Part shown: positions 35,601-51,399 of the stretch, one piece after another
How the letters are laid out: the number at the start of each line of letters is the position of its first letter
Numbering within the stretch: position 1 is the first letter of the stretch
From: Sipunculus nudus
Lineage: Eukaryota > Annelida > Sipuncula > Golfingiida > Sipunculidae
Assembly (NCBI GenBank): GCA_026874595.1
Contig: CM049308.1
Location: 645,001 to 709,000 of the forward strand
Length of the DNA stretch: 64,000 bases
Reading direction: 5' to 3'
Position numbers and translations under genes: made by a program
Notes under the pieces: model-generated
Databases searched by the model: none
Told to the model about the DNA's origin: nothing
The model's input: only the letters and a program-made list of their open reading frames with translations

Positions 35601-37050
35601 ACTCCCTTATACTTACCCTCAGTTCAGACAAGTATTGTGTGACGAACACACCTACTGCCTTATACTTACCCTCAGTTCAGACAAGTATTGTGTGACTAAT
35701 ACACCTACTCCCTTATACTTACCCTCAGTTCAGACAAGTATTGTGTGACTAATACACCTACTGCCTTATACTTACTCTCAGTTCAAACAAGTATTGTGTG
35801 ACTAATACACCTACTCCCTTATACTTACCCTCAGATCAGACAAGTATTGTGTGACTAATACACCTACTTCCTTATACTTACCCTCAGTTCAGACAAGTAT
35901 TGTGTGACTAATACACCTACTCCCTTATACTTACCCTCAGTTCAGACAAGTATTGTGTGACTAATACACCTACTGCCTTATACTTACCCTCAGTTCAGAC
36001 AAGTATTGTGTGACTAATACACCTACTGCCTTATACTTACCCTCAGTCCAGACAAGTATTGTGTGACTAATACACCTACTGCCTTATACTTACCCTCAGT
36101 TCAGACAAGTATTGTGTGACTAATACACCTACTACCTTATACTTACCCTCAGTTCAGACAAGTATTGTGTGACTAATACACCTACTCCCTTATACTTACC
36201 CTCAGTTCAAACAAGTATTGTGTGACTAATACACCTACTGCCTTATACTTACCCTCAGATCAGACAAGTATTGTGTGACTAATACACCTACTCCCTTATA
36301 CTTACCCTCAGTTCAAACAAGTATTGTGTGACTAATACACCTACTGCCTTATACTTACCCTCAGATCAGACAAGTATTGTGTGACTAATACACCTACTCC
36401 CTTATACTTACCCTCAGTTCAAACAAGTATTGTGTGACTAATACACCTACTGCCTTATACTTACCCTCAGATCAGACAAGTATTGTGTGACTAATACACC
36501 TACTCCCTTATACTTACCCTCAGTTCAAACAAGTATTGTGTGACTAATACACCTACTGCCTTATACTTACCCTCAGTTCAAACAAGTATTGTGTGACTAA
36601 TACACCTACTCCCTTATACTTACCCTCAGTTCAAACAAGTATTGTGTGACTAATACACCTACTGCCTTATACTTACCCTCAGATCAGACAAGTATTGTGT
36701 GACTAATACACCTACTCCCTTATACTTACCCTCAGTTCAGACAAGTATTGTGTGACGAACACACCTACTGCCTTATACTTACCCTCAGTTCAGACAAGTA
36801 TTGTGTGACGAACACACCTACTGCCTTATACTTACCCTCAGTTCAGACAAGTATTGTGTGACTAATACACCTACTACCTTATACTTACCCTCAGTTCAGA
36901 CAAGTATTGTGTGACTAATACACCTACTGCCTTATACTTACCCTCAGTTCAGACAAGTATTGTGTGACTAATACACCTACTGCCTTATACTTACCCTCAG
37001 TTCAGACAAGTATTGTGTGACGAACACACCTACTGCCTTATACTTACCCT
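32432..37050. repeat. 3,339-bp (63-monomer) higher-order period, first pair
   Basis: CTTACTCTCA at 32432 recurs at 35771, and CAGTCCAGAC at 32705 recurs at 36044; both offsets are 3,339, or 63 times 53. The alternating AGATCAG / TTCAAAC monomer pattern near 32900-33360 is repeated near 36240-36700. Confidence 0.88.
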
Positions 37051-38799
37051 CAGTTCAGACAAGTATTGTGTGACGAACACACCTACTGCCTTATACTTAC
37101 CCTCAGTTCAGACAAGTATTGTGTGACTAATACACCTACTGCCTTATATTTACCCTCAGTTCAGACAAGTATTGTGTGACTAATACACCTACTGCCTTAT
37201 ACTTACCCTCAGTTCAGACAAGTATTGTGTGACTAATACACCTACTGCCTTATACTTACCCTCAGTTCAGACAAGTATTGTGTGACGAACACACCTACTG
37301 CCTTATACTTAACCTCAGTTCAGACAAGTATTGTGTGACGAACACACCTACTGCCTTATACTTACCCTCAGTTCAGACAAGTATTGTGTGACTAACACAC
37401 CTACTCCCTTATACTTACCCTCAGTTCAGACAAGTATTGTGTGACTTATACACCTACTGCCTTATACTTACCCTCAGTTCAGACAAGTATTGTGTGACTT
37501 ATACACCTACTGCCTTATACTTACCCTCAGTTCAGACAAGTATTGTGTGACTAATACACCTACTGCCTTATACTTACCCTCAGTTCAGACAGGTATTGTG
37601 TGACTAATACACCTACTGCCTTATACTTACCCTCAGTTCAGACAAGTATTGTGTGACTAATACACCTACTGCCTTATACTTACCCTCAGTTCAGACAAGT
37701 ATTGTGTGACGAACACACCTACTGCCTTATACTTACCCTCAGTTCAGACAAGTATTGTGTGACGAATACACCTACTGCCTTATACTTACCCTCAGTTCAG
37801 ACAAGTATTGTGTGACGAACACACCTACTACCTTATACTTACCCTCAGTTTAGACAAGTATTGTCTGACGAACACACCTACTCCCTTATACTTACCCTCA
37901 GTTCAGACAAGTATTGTGTGACGAACACACCTACTGCCTTATACTTACCCTCAGTTCAGACAAGTATTGTGTGACTAATACACCTACTGCCTTATACTTT
38001 CCCTCAGTTCAGACAAGTATTGTGTGACTAATACACCTACTGCCTTATACTTACCCTCAGTTCAGACAAGTATTGTGTGACGAACACACCTACTGCCTTA
38101 TACTTACCCTCAGTTCAGACAAGTATTGTGTGACTAATACACCTACTACCTTATACTTACCCTCAGTTCAGACAAGTATTGTGTGACTAATACACCTACT
38201 GCCTTATACTTACCCTCAGTTCAAACAAGTATTGTGTGACTAATACACCTACTCCCTTATACTTACCCTCAGTTCAAACAAGTATTGTGTGACTAATACA
38301 CCTACTGCCTTATACTTACCCTCAGATCAGACAAGTATTGTGTGACTAATACACCTACTCCCTTATACTTACCCTCAGTTCAGACAAGTATTGTGTGACA
38401 AATACACCTACTCCCTTATACTTACCCTCAGTTCAGACAAGTATTGTGTGACGAACACACCTACTGCCTTATACTTACCCTCAGTTCAGACAAGTATTGT
38501 GTGACGAACACACCTACTGCCTTATACTTACCCTCAGTTCAGACAAGTATTGTGTGACTAATACATCTACTGCCTTATACTTACCCTCAGTTCAGACAAG
38601 TATTGTGTGACTAATACACCTACTGCCTTATACTTACCCTCAGTTCAGACAAGTATTGTGTGACTAATACACCTACTGCCTTATACTTACCCTCAGTTCA
38701 GACAAGTATTGTGTGACGAACACACCTACTGCCTTATACTTACCCTCAGTTCAGACAAGTATTGTGTGACTAATACACCTACTACCTTATACTTACCCT

Positions 38800-41700
38800 C
38801 AGTTCAGACAAGTATTGTGTGACTAAGACACCTACTGCCTTATACTTACCCTCAGTTCAGACAAGTATTGTGTGACTAAGACACCTACTGCCTTATACTT
38901 ACCCTCAGTTCAGACAAGTATTGTGTGACGAACACACCTACTGCCTTATACTTCCCTCAGTTCAGACAAGTATTTTGTGACTAATACACCTACTGCCTTA
39001 TACTTACCCTCAGTTCAGACAAGTATTTTGTGAATAATACACCTACTGCCTTATACTTACCCTCAGTTCAGACAAGTATTGTGTGACTAATACACCTACT
39101 GCCTTATACTTCCCTCAGTTCAGACAAGTATTGTGTGACTAATACACCTACTGCCTTATACTTACCCTCAGTTCAGACAAGTATTGTGTGACTAATACAC
39201 CTACTGCCTTATACTTACCCTCAGTTCAGACAAGTATTGTGTGACTAATACACCTACTGCCTTATACTTTCCCTCACTTCAGACAAGTATTGTGTGACTA
39301 ATTCACCTACTGCCTTATACTTACCCTCAGTTCAGACAAGTATTGTGTGACTAATTCACCTACTGCCTTATACTTCCCTCAGTTCAGACAAGTATTGTGT
39401 GACTAATACACCTACTGCCTTATACTTACCCTCAGTTCAGACAAGTATTGTGTGACGAACACACCTACTGCTTATACTTACCCTCAGTTCAGACAAGTAT
39501 TGTGTGACTAATACACCTACTGCCTTATACTTACCCTCAGTTCAGACAAGTATTGTGTGACGAACACACCTACTGCCTTATACTTACCCTCAGTTCAGAC
39601 AAGTATTGTGTGACTAATACACCTACTGCCTTATACTTACCCTCAGTTCAGACAAGTATTGTGTGACGAACACACCTACTGCCTTATACTTACCCTCAGT
39701 TCAGACAAGTATTGTGTGACTAATACACCTACTACCTTATACTTACCCTCAGTTCAGACAAGTATTGTGTGACTAAGACACCTACTGCCTTATACTTACC
39801 CTCAGTTCAGACAAGTATTGTGTGACTAAGACACCTACTGCCTTATACTTACCCTCAGTTCAGACAAGTATTGTGTGACGAACACACCTACTGCCTTATA
39901 CTTCCCTCAGTTCAGACAAGTATTTTGTGACTAATACACCTACTGCCTTATACTTACCCTCAGTTCAGACAAGTATTTTGTGAATAATACACCTACTGCC
40001 TTATACTTACCCTCAGTTCAGACAAGTATTGTGTGACTAATACACCTACTGCCTTATACTTCCCTCAGTTCAGACAAGTATTGTGTGACTAATACACCTA
40101 CTGCCTTATACTTACCCTCAGTTCAGACAAGTATTGTGTGACTAATACACCTACTGCCTTATACTTACCCTCAGTTCAGACAAGTATTGTGTGACTAATA
40201 CACCTACTGCCTTATACTTACCCTCAGTTCAGACAAGTATTGTGTGACTAATTCACCTACTGCCTTATACTTACCCTCAGTTCAGACAAGTATTGTGTGA
40301 CTAATTCACCTACTGCCTTATACTTCCCTCAGTTCAGACAAGTATTGTGTGACTAATACACCTACTGCCTTATACTTACCCTCAGTTCAGACAAGTATTG
40401 TGTGACGAACACACCTACTGCTTATACTTACCCTCAGTTCAGACAAGTATTGTGTGACTAATACACCTACTGCCTTATACTTACCATCAGTTCAGACAAG
40501 TATTGTGTGACGAACACACCTACTGCCTTATACTTACCCTCAGTTCAGACAAGTATTGTGTGACTAATACACCTACTACCTTATACTTACCCTCAGTTCA
40601 GACAAGTATTGTGTGACTTATACACCTACTGCCTTATACTTACCCTCAGTTCAGACAAGTATTGTGTGACTTATACACCTACTGCCTTATACTTACCCTC
40701 AGTTCAGACAAGTATTGTGTGACTAATACACCTACTGCCTTATACTTACCCTCAGTTCAGACAGGTATTGTGTGACTAATACACCTACTGCCTTATACTT
40801 ACCCTCAGTTCAGACAAGTATTGTGTGACTAATACACCTACTGCCTTATACTTACCCTCAGTTCAGACAAGTATTGTGTGACTAATACACCTACTGCCTT
40901 ATACTTACCCCCAGTTCAGACAAGTATTGTGTGACTAAGACACCTACTGCCTTATACTTACCCTCAGTTCAGACAAGTATTGTGTGACTAATACACCTAC
41001 TGCCTTATACTTACCCTCAGTTCAGACAAGTATTGTGTGACGAACACACCTACTGCCTTATACTTACCCTCAGGTCAGACAAGTATTGTGTGACTAATAC
41101 ACCTACTGCCTTATACTTACCCTCAGGTCAGACAAGTATTGTGTGACTAATACACCTACTGCCTTATACTTACCCTCAGTTCAGACAAGTATTGTATGAC
41201 GAACACACCTACTGCCTTATACTTACCCTCAGTTCAGACAAGTATTGTCTGACGAACACACCTACTCCCTTATACTTACCCTCAGTTCAGACAAGTATTG
41301 TGTGACGAACACACCTACTGCCTTATACTTACCCTCAGTTCAGACAAGTATTGTGTGACTAATACACCTACTGCCTTATACTTACCCTCAGTTCAGACAA
41401 GTATTGTGTGACGAACACACCTACTGCCTTATACTTACCCTCAGTTCAGACAAGTATTGTGTGACGAATACACCTACTGCCTTATACTTACCCTCAGTTC
41501 AGACAAGTATTGTGTGACGAACACACCTACTACCTTATACTTACCCTCAGTTTAGACAAGTATTGTCTGACGAACACACCTACTCCCTTATACTTACCCT
41601 CAGTTCAGACAAGTATTGTGTGACGAACACACCTACTGCCTTATACTTACCCTCAGTTCAGACAAGTATTGTGTGACTAATACACCTACTGCCTTATACT

Positions 41701-44250
41701 TTCCCTCAGTTCAGACAAGTATTGTGTGACTAATACACCTACTGCCTTATACTTACCCTCAGTTCAGACAAGTATTGTGTGACGAACACACCTACTGCCT
41801 TATACTTACCCTCAGTTCAGACAAGTATTGTGTGACTAATACACCTACTACCTTATACTTACCCTCAGTTCAGACAAGTATTGTGTGACTAATACACCTA
41901 CTGCCTTATACTTACCCTCAGTTCAAACAAGTATTGTGTGACTAATACACCTACTCCCTTATACTTACCCTCAGTTCAAACAAGTATTGTGTGACTAATA
42001 CACCTACTGCCTTATACTTACCCTCAGATCAGACAAGTATTGTGTGACTAATACACCTACTCCCTTATACTTACCCTCAGTTCAGACAAGTATTGTGTGA
42101 CAAATACACCTACTCCCTTATACTTACCCTCAGTTCAGACAAGTATTGTGTGACGAACACACCTACTGCCTTATACTTACCCTCACTTCAGATAAGTATT
42201 GTGTGACGAACACACCTACTGCCTTATACTTACCCTCAGTTCAGACAAGTATTGTGTGACTAATACATCTACTGCCTTATACTTACCCTCAGTTCAGACA
42301 AGTATTGTGTGACTAATACACCTACTGCCTTATACTTACCCTCAGTTCAGACAAGTATTGTGTGACTAATACACCTACTGCCTTATACTTACCCTCAGTT
42401 CAGACAAGTATTGTGTGACGAACACACCTACTGCCTTATACTTACCCTCAGTTCAGACAAGTATTGTGTGACTAATACACCTACTACCTTATACTTACCC
42501 TCAGTTCAGACAAGTATTGTGTGACTAAGACACCTACTGCCTTATACTTACCCTCAGTTCAGACAAGTATTGTGTGACTAAGACACCTACTGCCTTATAC
42601 TTACCCTCAGTTCAGACAAGTATTGTGTGACGAACACACCTACTGCCTTATACTTCCCTCAGTTCAGACAAGTATTTTGTGACTAATACACCTACTGCCT
42701 TATACTTACCCTCAGTTCAGACAAGTATTTTGTGAATAATACACCTACTGCCTTATACTTACCCTCAGTTCAGACAAGTATTGTGTGACTAATACACCTA
42801 CTGCCTTATACTTCCCTCAGTTCAGACAAGTATTGTGTGACTAATACACCTACTGCCTTATACTTCCCTCAGTTCAGACAAGTATTGTGTGACTAATACA
42901 CCTACTGCCTTATACTTACCCTCAGTTCAGACAAGTATTGTGTGACTAATACACCTACTGCCTTATACTTACCCTCAGTTCAGACAAGTATTGTGTGACT
43001 AATACACCTACTGCCTTATACTTACCCTCAGTTCAGACAAGTATTGTGTGACTAATTCACCTACTGCCTTATACTTACCCTCAGTTCAGACAAGTATTGT
43101 GTGACTAATTCACCTACTGCCTTATACTTCCCTCAGTTCAGACAAGTATTGTGTGACTAATACACCTACTGCCTTATACTTACCCTCAGTTCAGACAAGT
43201 ATTGTGTGACGAACACACCTACTGCTTATACTTACCCTCAGTTCAGACAAGTATTGTGTGACTAATACACCTACTGCCTTATACTTACCCTCAGTTCAGA
43301 CAAGTATTGTGTGACGAACACACCTACTGCCTTATACTTACCCTCAGTTCAGACAAGTATTGTGTGACTAATACACCTACTGCCTTATACTTACCCTCAG
43401 TTCAGACAAGTATTGTGTGACGAACACACCTACTGCCTTATACTTACCCTCAGTTCAGACAAGTATTGTGTGACTAATACACCTACTACCTTATACTTAC
43501 CCTCAGTTCAGACAAGTATTGTGTGACTAAGACACCTACTGCCTTATACTTACCCTCAGTTCAGACAAGTATTGTGTGACTAAGACACCTACTGCCTTAT
43601 ACTTACCCTCAGTTCAGACAAGTATTGTGTGACGAACACACCTACTGCCTTATACTTCCCTCAGTTCAGACAAGTATTTTGTGACTAATACACCTACTGC
43701 CTTATACTTACCCTCAGTTCAGACAAGTATTTTGTGAATAATACACCTACTGCCTTATACTTACCCTCAGTTCAGACAAGTATTGTGTGACTAATACACC
43801 TACTGCCTTATACTTCCCTCAGTTCAGACAAGTATTGTGTGACTAATACACCTACTGCCTTATACTTACCCTCAGTTCAGACAAGTATTGTGTGACTAAT
43901 ACACCTACTGCCTTATACTTACCCTCAGTTCAGACAAGTATTGTGTGACTAATACACCTACTGCCTTATACTTACCCTCAGTTCAGACAAGTATTGTGTG
44001 ACTAATTCACCTACTGCCTTATACTTACCCTCAGTTCAGACAAGTATTGTGTGACTAATTCACCTACTGCCTTATACTTCCCTCAGTTCAGACAAGTATT
44101 GTGTGACTAATACACCTACTGCCTTATACTTACCCTCAGTTCAGACAAGTATTGTGTGACGAACACACCTACTGCTTATACTTACCCTCAGTTCAGACAA
44201 GTATTGTGTGACTAATACACCTACTGCCTTATACTTACCCTCAGTTCAGA
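38800..44250. repeat. Sub-block rich in short monomers (51 and 52 bp)
   Basis: Monomers with CTTCCCTCAG (two bases missing from CTTACCCTCAG), TATTTTGTGAATAAT, CTAATTCACC and TACTGCTTATAC (one base missing) occur together in a fixed order. The set starting at 38951 recurs at 39901 (about 950 bp, 18 monomers), again at 42653 and 43655, and elsewhere at about 54305, 61455 and 62950. The missing AC in CTTCCCTCAG removes the U1-like ATACTTACC from those copies. Confidence 0.88.
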
Positions 44251-46406
44251 CAAGTATTGTGTGACGAACACACCTACTGCCTTATACTTACCCTCAGTTC
44301 AGACAAGTATTGTGTGACTAATACACCTACTACCTTATACTTACCCTCAGTTCAGACAAGTATTGTGTGACTAATACACCTACTGCCTTATACTTACCCT
44401 CAGTTCAGACAAGTATTGTGTGACTAATACACCTACTGCCTTATACTTACCCTCAGTTCAGACAAGTATTGTGTGACGAACACACCTACTGCCTTATACT
44501 TACCCTCAGTTCAGACAAGTATTGTGTGACGAACACACCTACTGCCTTATACTTACCCTCAGTTCAGACAAGTATTGTGTGACGAACACACCTACTGCCT
44601 TATACTTACCCTCAGTTCAGACAAGTATTGTGTGACGAACACACCTACTGCCTTATACTTACCCTCAGTTCAGACAAGTATTGTGTGACTAATACACCTA
44701 CTGCCTTATACTTACCCTCAGTTCAAACAAGTATTGTGTGACTAATACACCTACTGCCTTATACTTACCCTCAGTTCAGACAAGTATTGTGTGACGAACA
44801 CACCTACTGCCTTATACTTACCCTCAGTTCAGACAAGTATTGTGTGACTAATACACCTACTCCCTTATACTTACCCTCAGTTCAAACAAGTATTGTGTGA
44901 CTAATACACCTACTGCCTTATACTTACCCTCAGTTCAGACAAGTATTGTGTGACTAATACACCTACTGCCTTATACTTACCCTCAGTTCAGACAAGTATT
45001 GTGTGACTAATACACCTACTGCCTTATACTTACCCTCAGTTCAGACAAGTATTGTGTGACGAACACACCTACTGCCTTATACTTACCCTCAGTTCAGACA
45101 AGTATTGTGTGACGAACACACCTACTGCCTTATACTTACCCTCAGTTCAGACAAGTATTGTGTGACGAACACACCTACTGCCTTATACTTACCCTCAGTT
45201 CAGACAAGTATTGTGTGACGAACACACCTACTGCCTTATACTTACCCTCAGTTCAGACAAGTATTGTGTGACTAATACACCTACTGCCTTATACTTACCC
45301 TCAGTTCAAACAAGTATTGTGTGACTAATACACCTACTGCCTTATACTTACCCTCAGTTCAGACAAGTATTGTGTGACGAACACACCTACTGCCTTATAC
45401 TTACCCTCAGTTCAGACAAGTATTGTGTGACTAATACACCTACTGCCTTATACTTACCCTCAGTTCAAACAAGTATTGTGTGACTAATACACCTACTCCC
45501 TTATACTTACCCTCAGATCAGACAAGTATTGTGTGACTAATACACCTACTGCCTTATACTTACCCTCAGTTCAAACAAGTATTGTGTGACTAATACACCT
45601 ACTCCCTTATACTTACCCTCAGTTCAGACAAGTATTGTGTGACTAATACACCTACTGCCTTATACTTACCCTCAGTTCAGACAAGTATTGTGTGACTAAT
45701 ACACCTACTGCCTTATACTTACCCTCAGTTCAGACAAGTATTGTGTGACGAACACACCTACTGCCTTATACTTACCCTCAGTTCAGACAAGTATTGTGTG
45801 ACTAATACACCTACTCCCTTATACTTACCCTCAGTTCAGACAAGTATTGTGTGACTAATACACCTACTGCCTTATACTTACCCTCAGTTCAGACAAGTAT
45901 TGTGTGACTAATACACCTACTGCCTTATACTTACCCTCAGTTCAGACAAGTATTGTGTGACGAACACACCTACTGCCTTATACTTACCCTCAGTTCAAAC
46001 AAGTATTGTGTGACTAATACACCTACTCCCTTATACTTACCCTCAGTTCAGACAAGTATTGTGTGACTAATACACCTACTGCCTTATACTTACCCTCAGT
46101 TCAGACAAGTATTGTGTGACTAATACACCTACTGCCTTATACTTACCCTCAGTTCAGACAAGTATTGTGTGACTAATACATCTACTGCCTTATACTTACC
46201 CTCAGTTCAGACAAGTATTGTGTGACTAATACACCTACTCCCTTATACTTACCCTCAGTTCAGACAAGTATTGTGTGACGAACACACCTACTGCCTTATA
46301 CTTACCCTCAGTTCAGACAAGTATTGTGTGACTAATACACCTACTCCCTTATACTTACCCTCAGTTCAGACAAGTATTGTGTGACTAATACACCTACTGC
46401 CTTATA

Positions 46407-49400
46407 CTTACTCTCAGTTCAAACAAGTATTGTGTGACTAATACACCTACTCCCTTATACTTACCCTCAGATCAGACAAGTATTGTGTGACTAATACACC
46501 TACTTCCTTATACTTACCCTCAGTTCAGACAAGTATTGTGTGACTAATACACCTACTCCCTTATACTTACCCTCAGTTCAGACAAGTATTGTGTGACTAA
46601 TACACCTACTGCCTTATACTTACCCTCAGTTCAGACAAGTATTGTGTGACTAATACACCTACTGCCTTATACTTACCCTCAGTCCAGACAAGTATTGTGT
46701 GACTAATACACCTACTGCCTTATACTTACCCTCAGTTCAGACAAGTATTGTGTGACTAATACACCTACTACCTTATACTTACCCTCAGTTCAGACAAGTA
46801 TTGTGTGACTAATACACCTACTCCCTTATACTTACCCTCAGTTCAAACAAGTATTGTGTGACTAATACACCTACTGCCTTATACTTACCCTCAGATCAGA
46901 CAAGTATTGTGTGACTAATACACCTACTCCCTTATACTTACCCTCAGTTCAAACAAGTATTATGTGACTAATACACCTACTGCCTTATACTTACCCTCAG
47001 ATCAGACAAGTATTGTGTGACTAATACACCTACTCCCTTATACTTACCCTCAGTTCAAACAAGTATTGTGTGACTAATACACCTACTGCCTTATACTTAC
47101 CCTCAGATCAGACAAGTATTGTGTGACTAATACACCTACTCCCTTATACTTACCCTCAGTTCAAACAAGTATTGTGTGACTAATACACCTACTGCCTTAT
47201 ACTTACCCTCAGTTCAAACAAGTATTGTGTGACTAATACACCTACTCCCTTATACTTACCCTCAGTTCAAACAAGTATTGTGTGACTAATACACCTACTG
47301 CCTTATACTTACCCTCAGATCAGACAAGTATTGTGTGACTAATACACCTACTCCCTTATACTTACCCTCAGTTCAGACAAGTATTGTGTGACGAACACAC
47401 CTACTGCCTTATACTTACCCTCAGTTCAGACAAGTATTGTGTGACGAACACACCTACTGCCTTATACTTACCCTCAGTTCAGACAAGTGTTGTGTGACTA
47501 ATACACCTACTACCTTATACTTACCCTCAGTTCAGACAAGTATTGTGTGACTAATACACCTACTGCCTTATACTTACCCTCAGTTCAGACAAGTATTGTG
47601 TGACTAATACACCTACTGCCTTATACTTACCCTCAGATCAGACAAGTATTGTGTGACTAATACACCTACTCCCTTATGCTTACCCTCAGTTCAGACAAGT
47701 ATTGTGTGACTAATACACCTACTGCCTTATACTTACCCTCAGTTCAAACAAGTATTGTGTGACTAATACACCTACTCCCTTATACTTACCCTCAGATCAG
47801 ACAAGTATTGTGTGACTAATACACCTACTGCCTTATACTTACCCTCAGTTCAAACAAGTATTGTGTGACTAATACACCTACTCCCTTATACTTACCCTCA
47901 GTTCAGACAAGTATTGTCTGACGAACACACCTACTCCCTTATACTTACCCTCAGTTCAGACAAGTATTGTGTGACGAACACACCTACTGCCTTATACTTA
48001 CCCTCAGTTCAGACAAGTATTGTGTGACTAATACACCTACTGCCTTATACTTACCCTCAGTTCAGACAAGTATTGTGTGACTAATACACCTACTGCCTTA
48101 TACTTACCCTCAGTTCAGACAAGTATTGTGTGACGAACACACCTACTGCCTTATACTTACCCTCAGTTCAGACAAGTATTGTGTGACTAATACACCTACT
48201 ACCTTATACTTACCCTCAGTTCAGACAAGTATTGTGTGACTAATACACCTACTGCCTTATACTTACCCTCAGTTCAAACAAGTATTGTGTGACTAATACA
48301 CCTACTCCCTTATACTTACCCTCAGTTCAGACAAGTATTGTGTGACTAATACACCTACTGCCTTATACTTACCCTCAGTTCAGACAAGTATTGTGTGACT
48401 AATACACCTACTGCCTTATACTTACCCTCAGTTCAGACAAGTATTGTGTGACTAATACACCTACTACCTTATACTTACCCTCAGTTCAGACAAGTATTGT
48501 GTGACTAATACACCTACTGCCTTATACTTACCCTCAGTTCAAACAAGTATTGTGTGACTAATACACCTACTGCCTTATACTTACCCTCAGTTCAGACAAG
48601 TATTGTGTGACGAACACACCTACTGCCTTATACTTACCCTCAGTTCAGACAAGTATTGTGTGACTAATACACCTACTGCCTTATACTTACCCTCAGATCA
48701 GACAAGTATTGTGTGACTAATACACCTACTCCCTTATGCTTACCCTCAGTTCAGACAAGTATTGTGTGACTAATACACCTACTGCCTTATACTTACCCTC
48801 AGTTCAAACAAGTATTGTGTGACTAATACACCTACTCCCTTATACTTACCCTCAGATCAGACAAGTATTGTGTGACTAATACACCTACTGCCTTATACTT
48901 ACCCTCAGTTCAAACAAGTATTGTGTGACTAATACACCTACTCCCTTATACTTACCCTCAGTTCAGACAAGTATTGTGTGACTAATACACGTACTGCCTT
49001 ATACTTACCCTCAGTTCAGACAAGTATTGTGTGACTAATACACCTACTGCCTTATACTTACCCTCAGTTCAGACAAGTATTGTGTGACGAACACACCTAC
49101 TGCCTTATACTTACCCTCAGTTCAGACAAGTATTGTGTGACTAATACACCTACTCCCTTATACTTACCCTCAGTTCAGACAAGTATTGTGTGACTAATAC
49201 ACCTACTGCCTTATACTTACCCTCAGTTCAGACAAGTATTGTGTGACTAATACACCTACTGCCTTATACTTACCCTCAGTTCAGACAAGTATTGTGTGAC
49301 GAACACACCTACTGCCTTATACTTACCCTCAGTTCAAACAAGTATTGTGTGACTAATACACCTACTCCCTTATACTTACCCTCAGTTCAGACAAGTATTG

Positions 49401-50700
49401 TGTGACTAATACACCTACTGCCTTATACTTACCCTCAGTTCAGACAAGTATTGTGTGACTAATACACCTACTGCCTTATACTTACCCTCAGTTCAGACAA
49501 GTATTGTGTGACTAATACATCTACTGCCTTATACTTACCCTCAGTTCAGACAAGTATTGTGTGACTAATACACCTACTCCCTTATACTTACCCTCAGTTC
49601 AGACAAGTATTGTGTGACGAACACACCTACTGCCTTATACTTACCCTCAGTTCAGACAAGTATTGTGTGACTAATACACCTACTGCCTTATACTTACCCT
49701 CAGTTCAGACAAGTATTGTGTGACTAATACACCTACTGCCTTATACTTACTCTCAGTTCAAACAAGTATTGTGTGACTAATACACCTACTCCCTTATACT
49801 TACCCTCAGATCAGACAAGTATTGTGTGACTAATACACCTACTTCCTTATACTTACCCTCAGTTCAGACAAGTATTGTGTGACTAATACACCTACTCCCT
49901 TATACTTACCCTCAGTTCAGACAAGTATTGTGTGACTAATACACCTACTGCCTTATACTTACCCTCAGTTCAGACAAGTATTGTGTGACTAATACACCTA
50001 CTGCCTTATACTTACCCTCAGTCCAGACAAGTATTGTGTGACTAATACACCTACTGCCTTATACTTACCCTCAGTTCAGACAAGTATTGTGTGACTAATA
50101 CACCTACTACCTTATACTTACCCTCAGTTCAGACAAGTATTGTGTGACTAATACACCTACTCCCTTATACTTACCCTCAGTTCAAACAAGTATTGTGTGA
50201 CTAATACACCTACTGCCTTATACTTACCCTCAGATCAGACAAGTATTGTGTGACTAATACACCTACTCCCTTATACTTACCCTCAGTTCAAACAAGTATT
50301 GTGTGACTAATACACCTACTGCCTTATACTTACCCTCAGATCAGACAAGTATTGTGTGACTAATACACCTACTCCCTTATACTTACCCTCAGTTCAAACA
50401 AGTATTGTGTGACTAATACACCTACTGCCTTATACTTACCCTCAGATCAGACAAGTATTGTGTGACTAATACACCTACTCCCTTATACTTACCCTCAGTT
50501 CAAACAAGTATTGTGTGACTAATACACCTACTGCCTTATACTTACCCTCAGTTCAAACAAGTATTGTGTGACTAATACACCTACTCCCTTATACTTACCC
50601 TCAGTTCAAACAAGTATTGTGTGACTAATACACCTACTGCCTTATACTTACCCTCAGATCAGACAAGTATTGTGTGACTAATACACCTACTCCCTTATAC
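46407..50700. repeat. 3,339-bp higher-order period, second pair
   Basis: CTTACTCTCA at 46407 recurs at 49746, again 3,339 bases or 63 monomers. The neighbouring alternating AGATCAG / TTCAAAC pattern (46840-47380) recurs at 50180-50700. The same marker then appears at 57745, which is 7,999 bases on, or 151 monomers minus four bases from short copies. Confidence 0.88.
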
Positions 50701-51399
50701 TTACCCTCAGTTCAGACAAGTATTGTGTGACGAACACACCTACTGCCTTATACTTACCCTCAGTTCAGACAAGTATTGTGTGACGAACACACCTACTGCC
50801 TTATACTTACCCTCAGTTCAGACAAGTATTGTGTGACTAATACACCTACTACCTTATACTTACCCTCAGTTCAGACAAGTATTGTGTGACTAATACACCT
50901 ACTGCCTTATACTTACCCTCAGTTCAGACAAGTATTGTGTGACTAATACACCTACTGCCTTATACTTACCCTCAGTTCAGACAAGTATTGTGTGACGAAC
51001 ACACCTACTGCCTTATACTTACCCTCAGTTCAGACAAGTATTGTGTGACGAACACACCTACTGCCTTATACTTACCCTCAGTTCAGACAAGTATTGTGTG
51101 ACTAATACACCTACTGCCTTATATTTACCCTCAGTTCAGACAAGTATTGTGTGACTAATACACCTACTGCCTTATACTTACCCTCAGTTCAGACAAGTAT
51201 TGTGTGACTAATACACCTACTGCCTTATACTTACCCTCAGTTCAGACAAGTATTGTGTGACGAACACACCTACTGCCTTATACTTAACCTCAGTTCAGAC
51301 AAGTATTGTGTGACGAACACACCTACTGCCTTATACTTACCCTCAGTTCAGACAAGTATTGTGTGACTAACACACCTACTCCCTTATACTTACCCTCAG

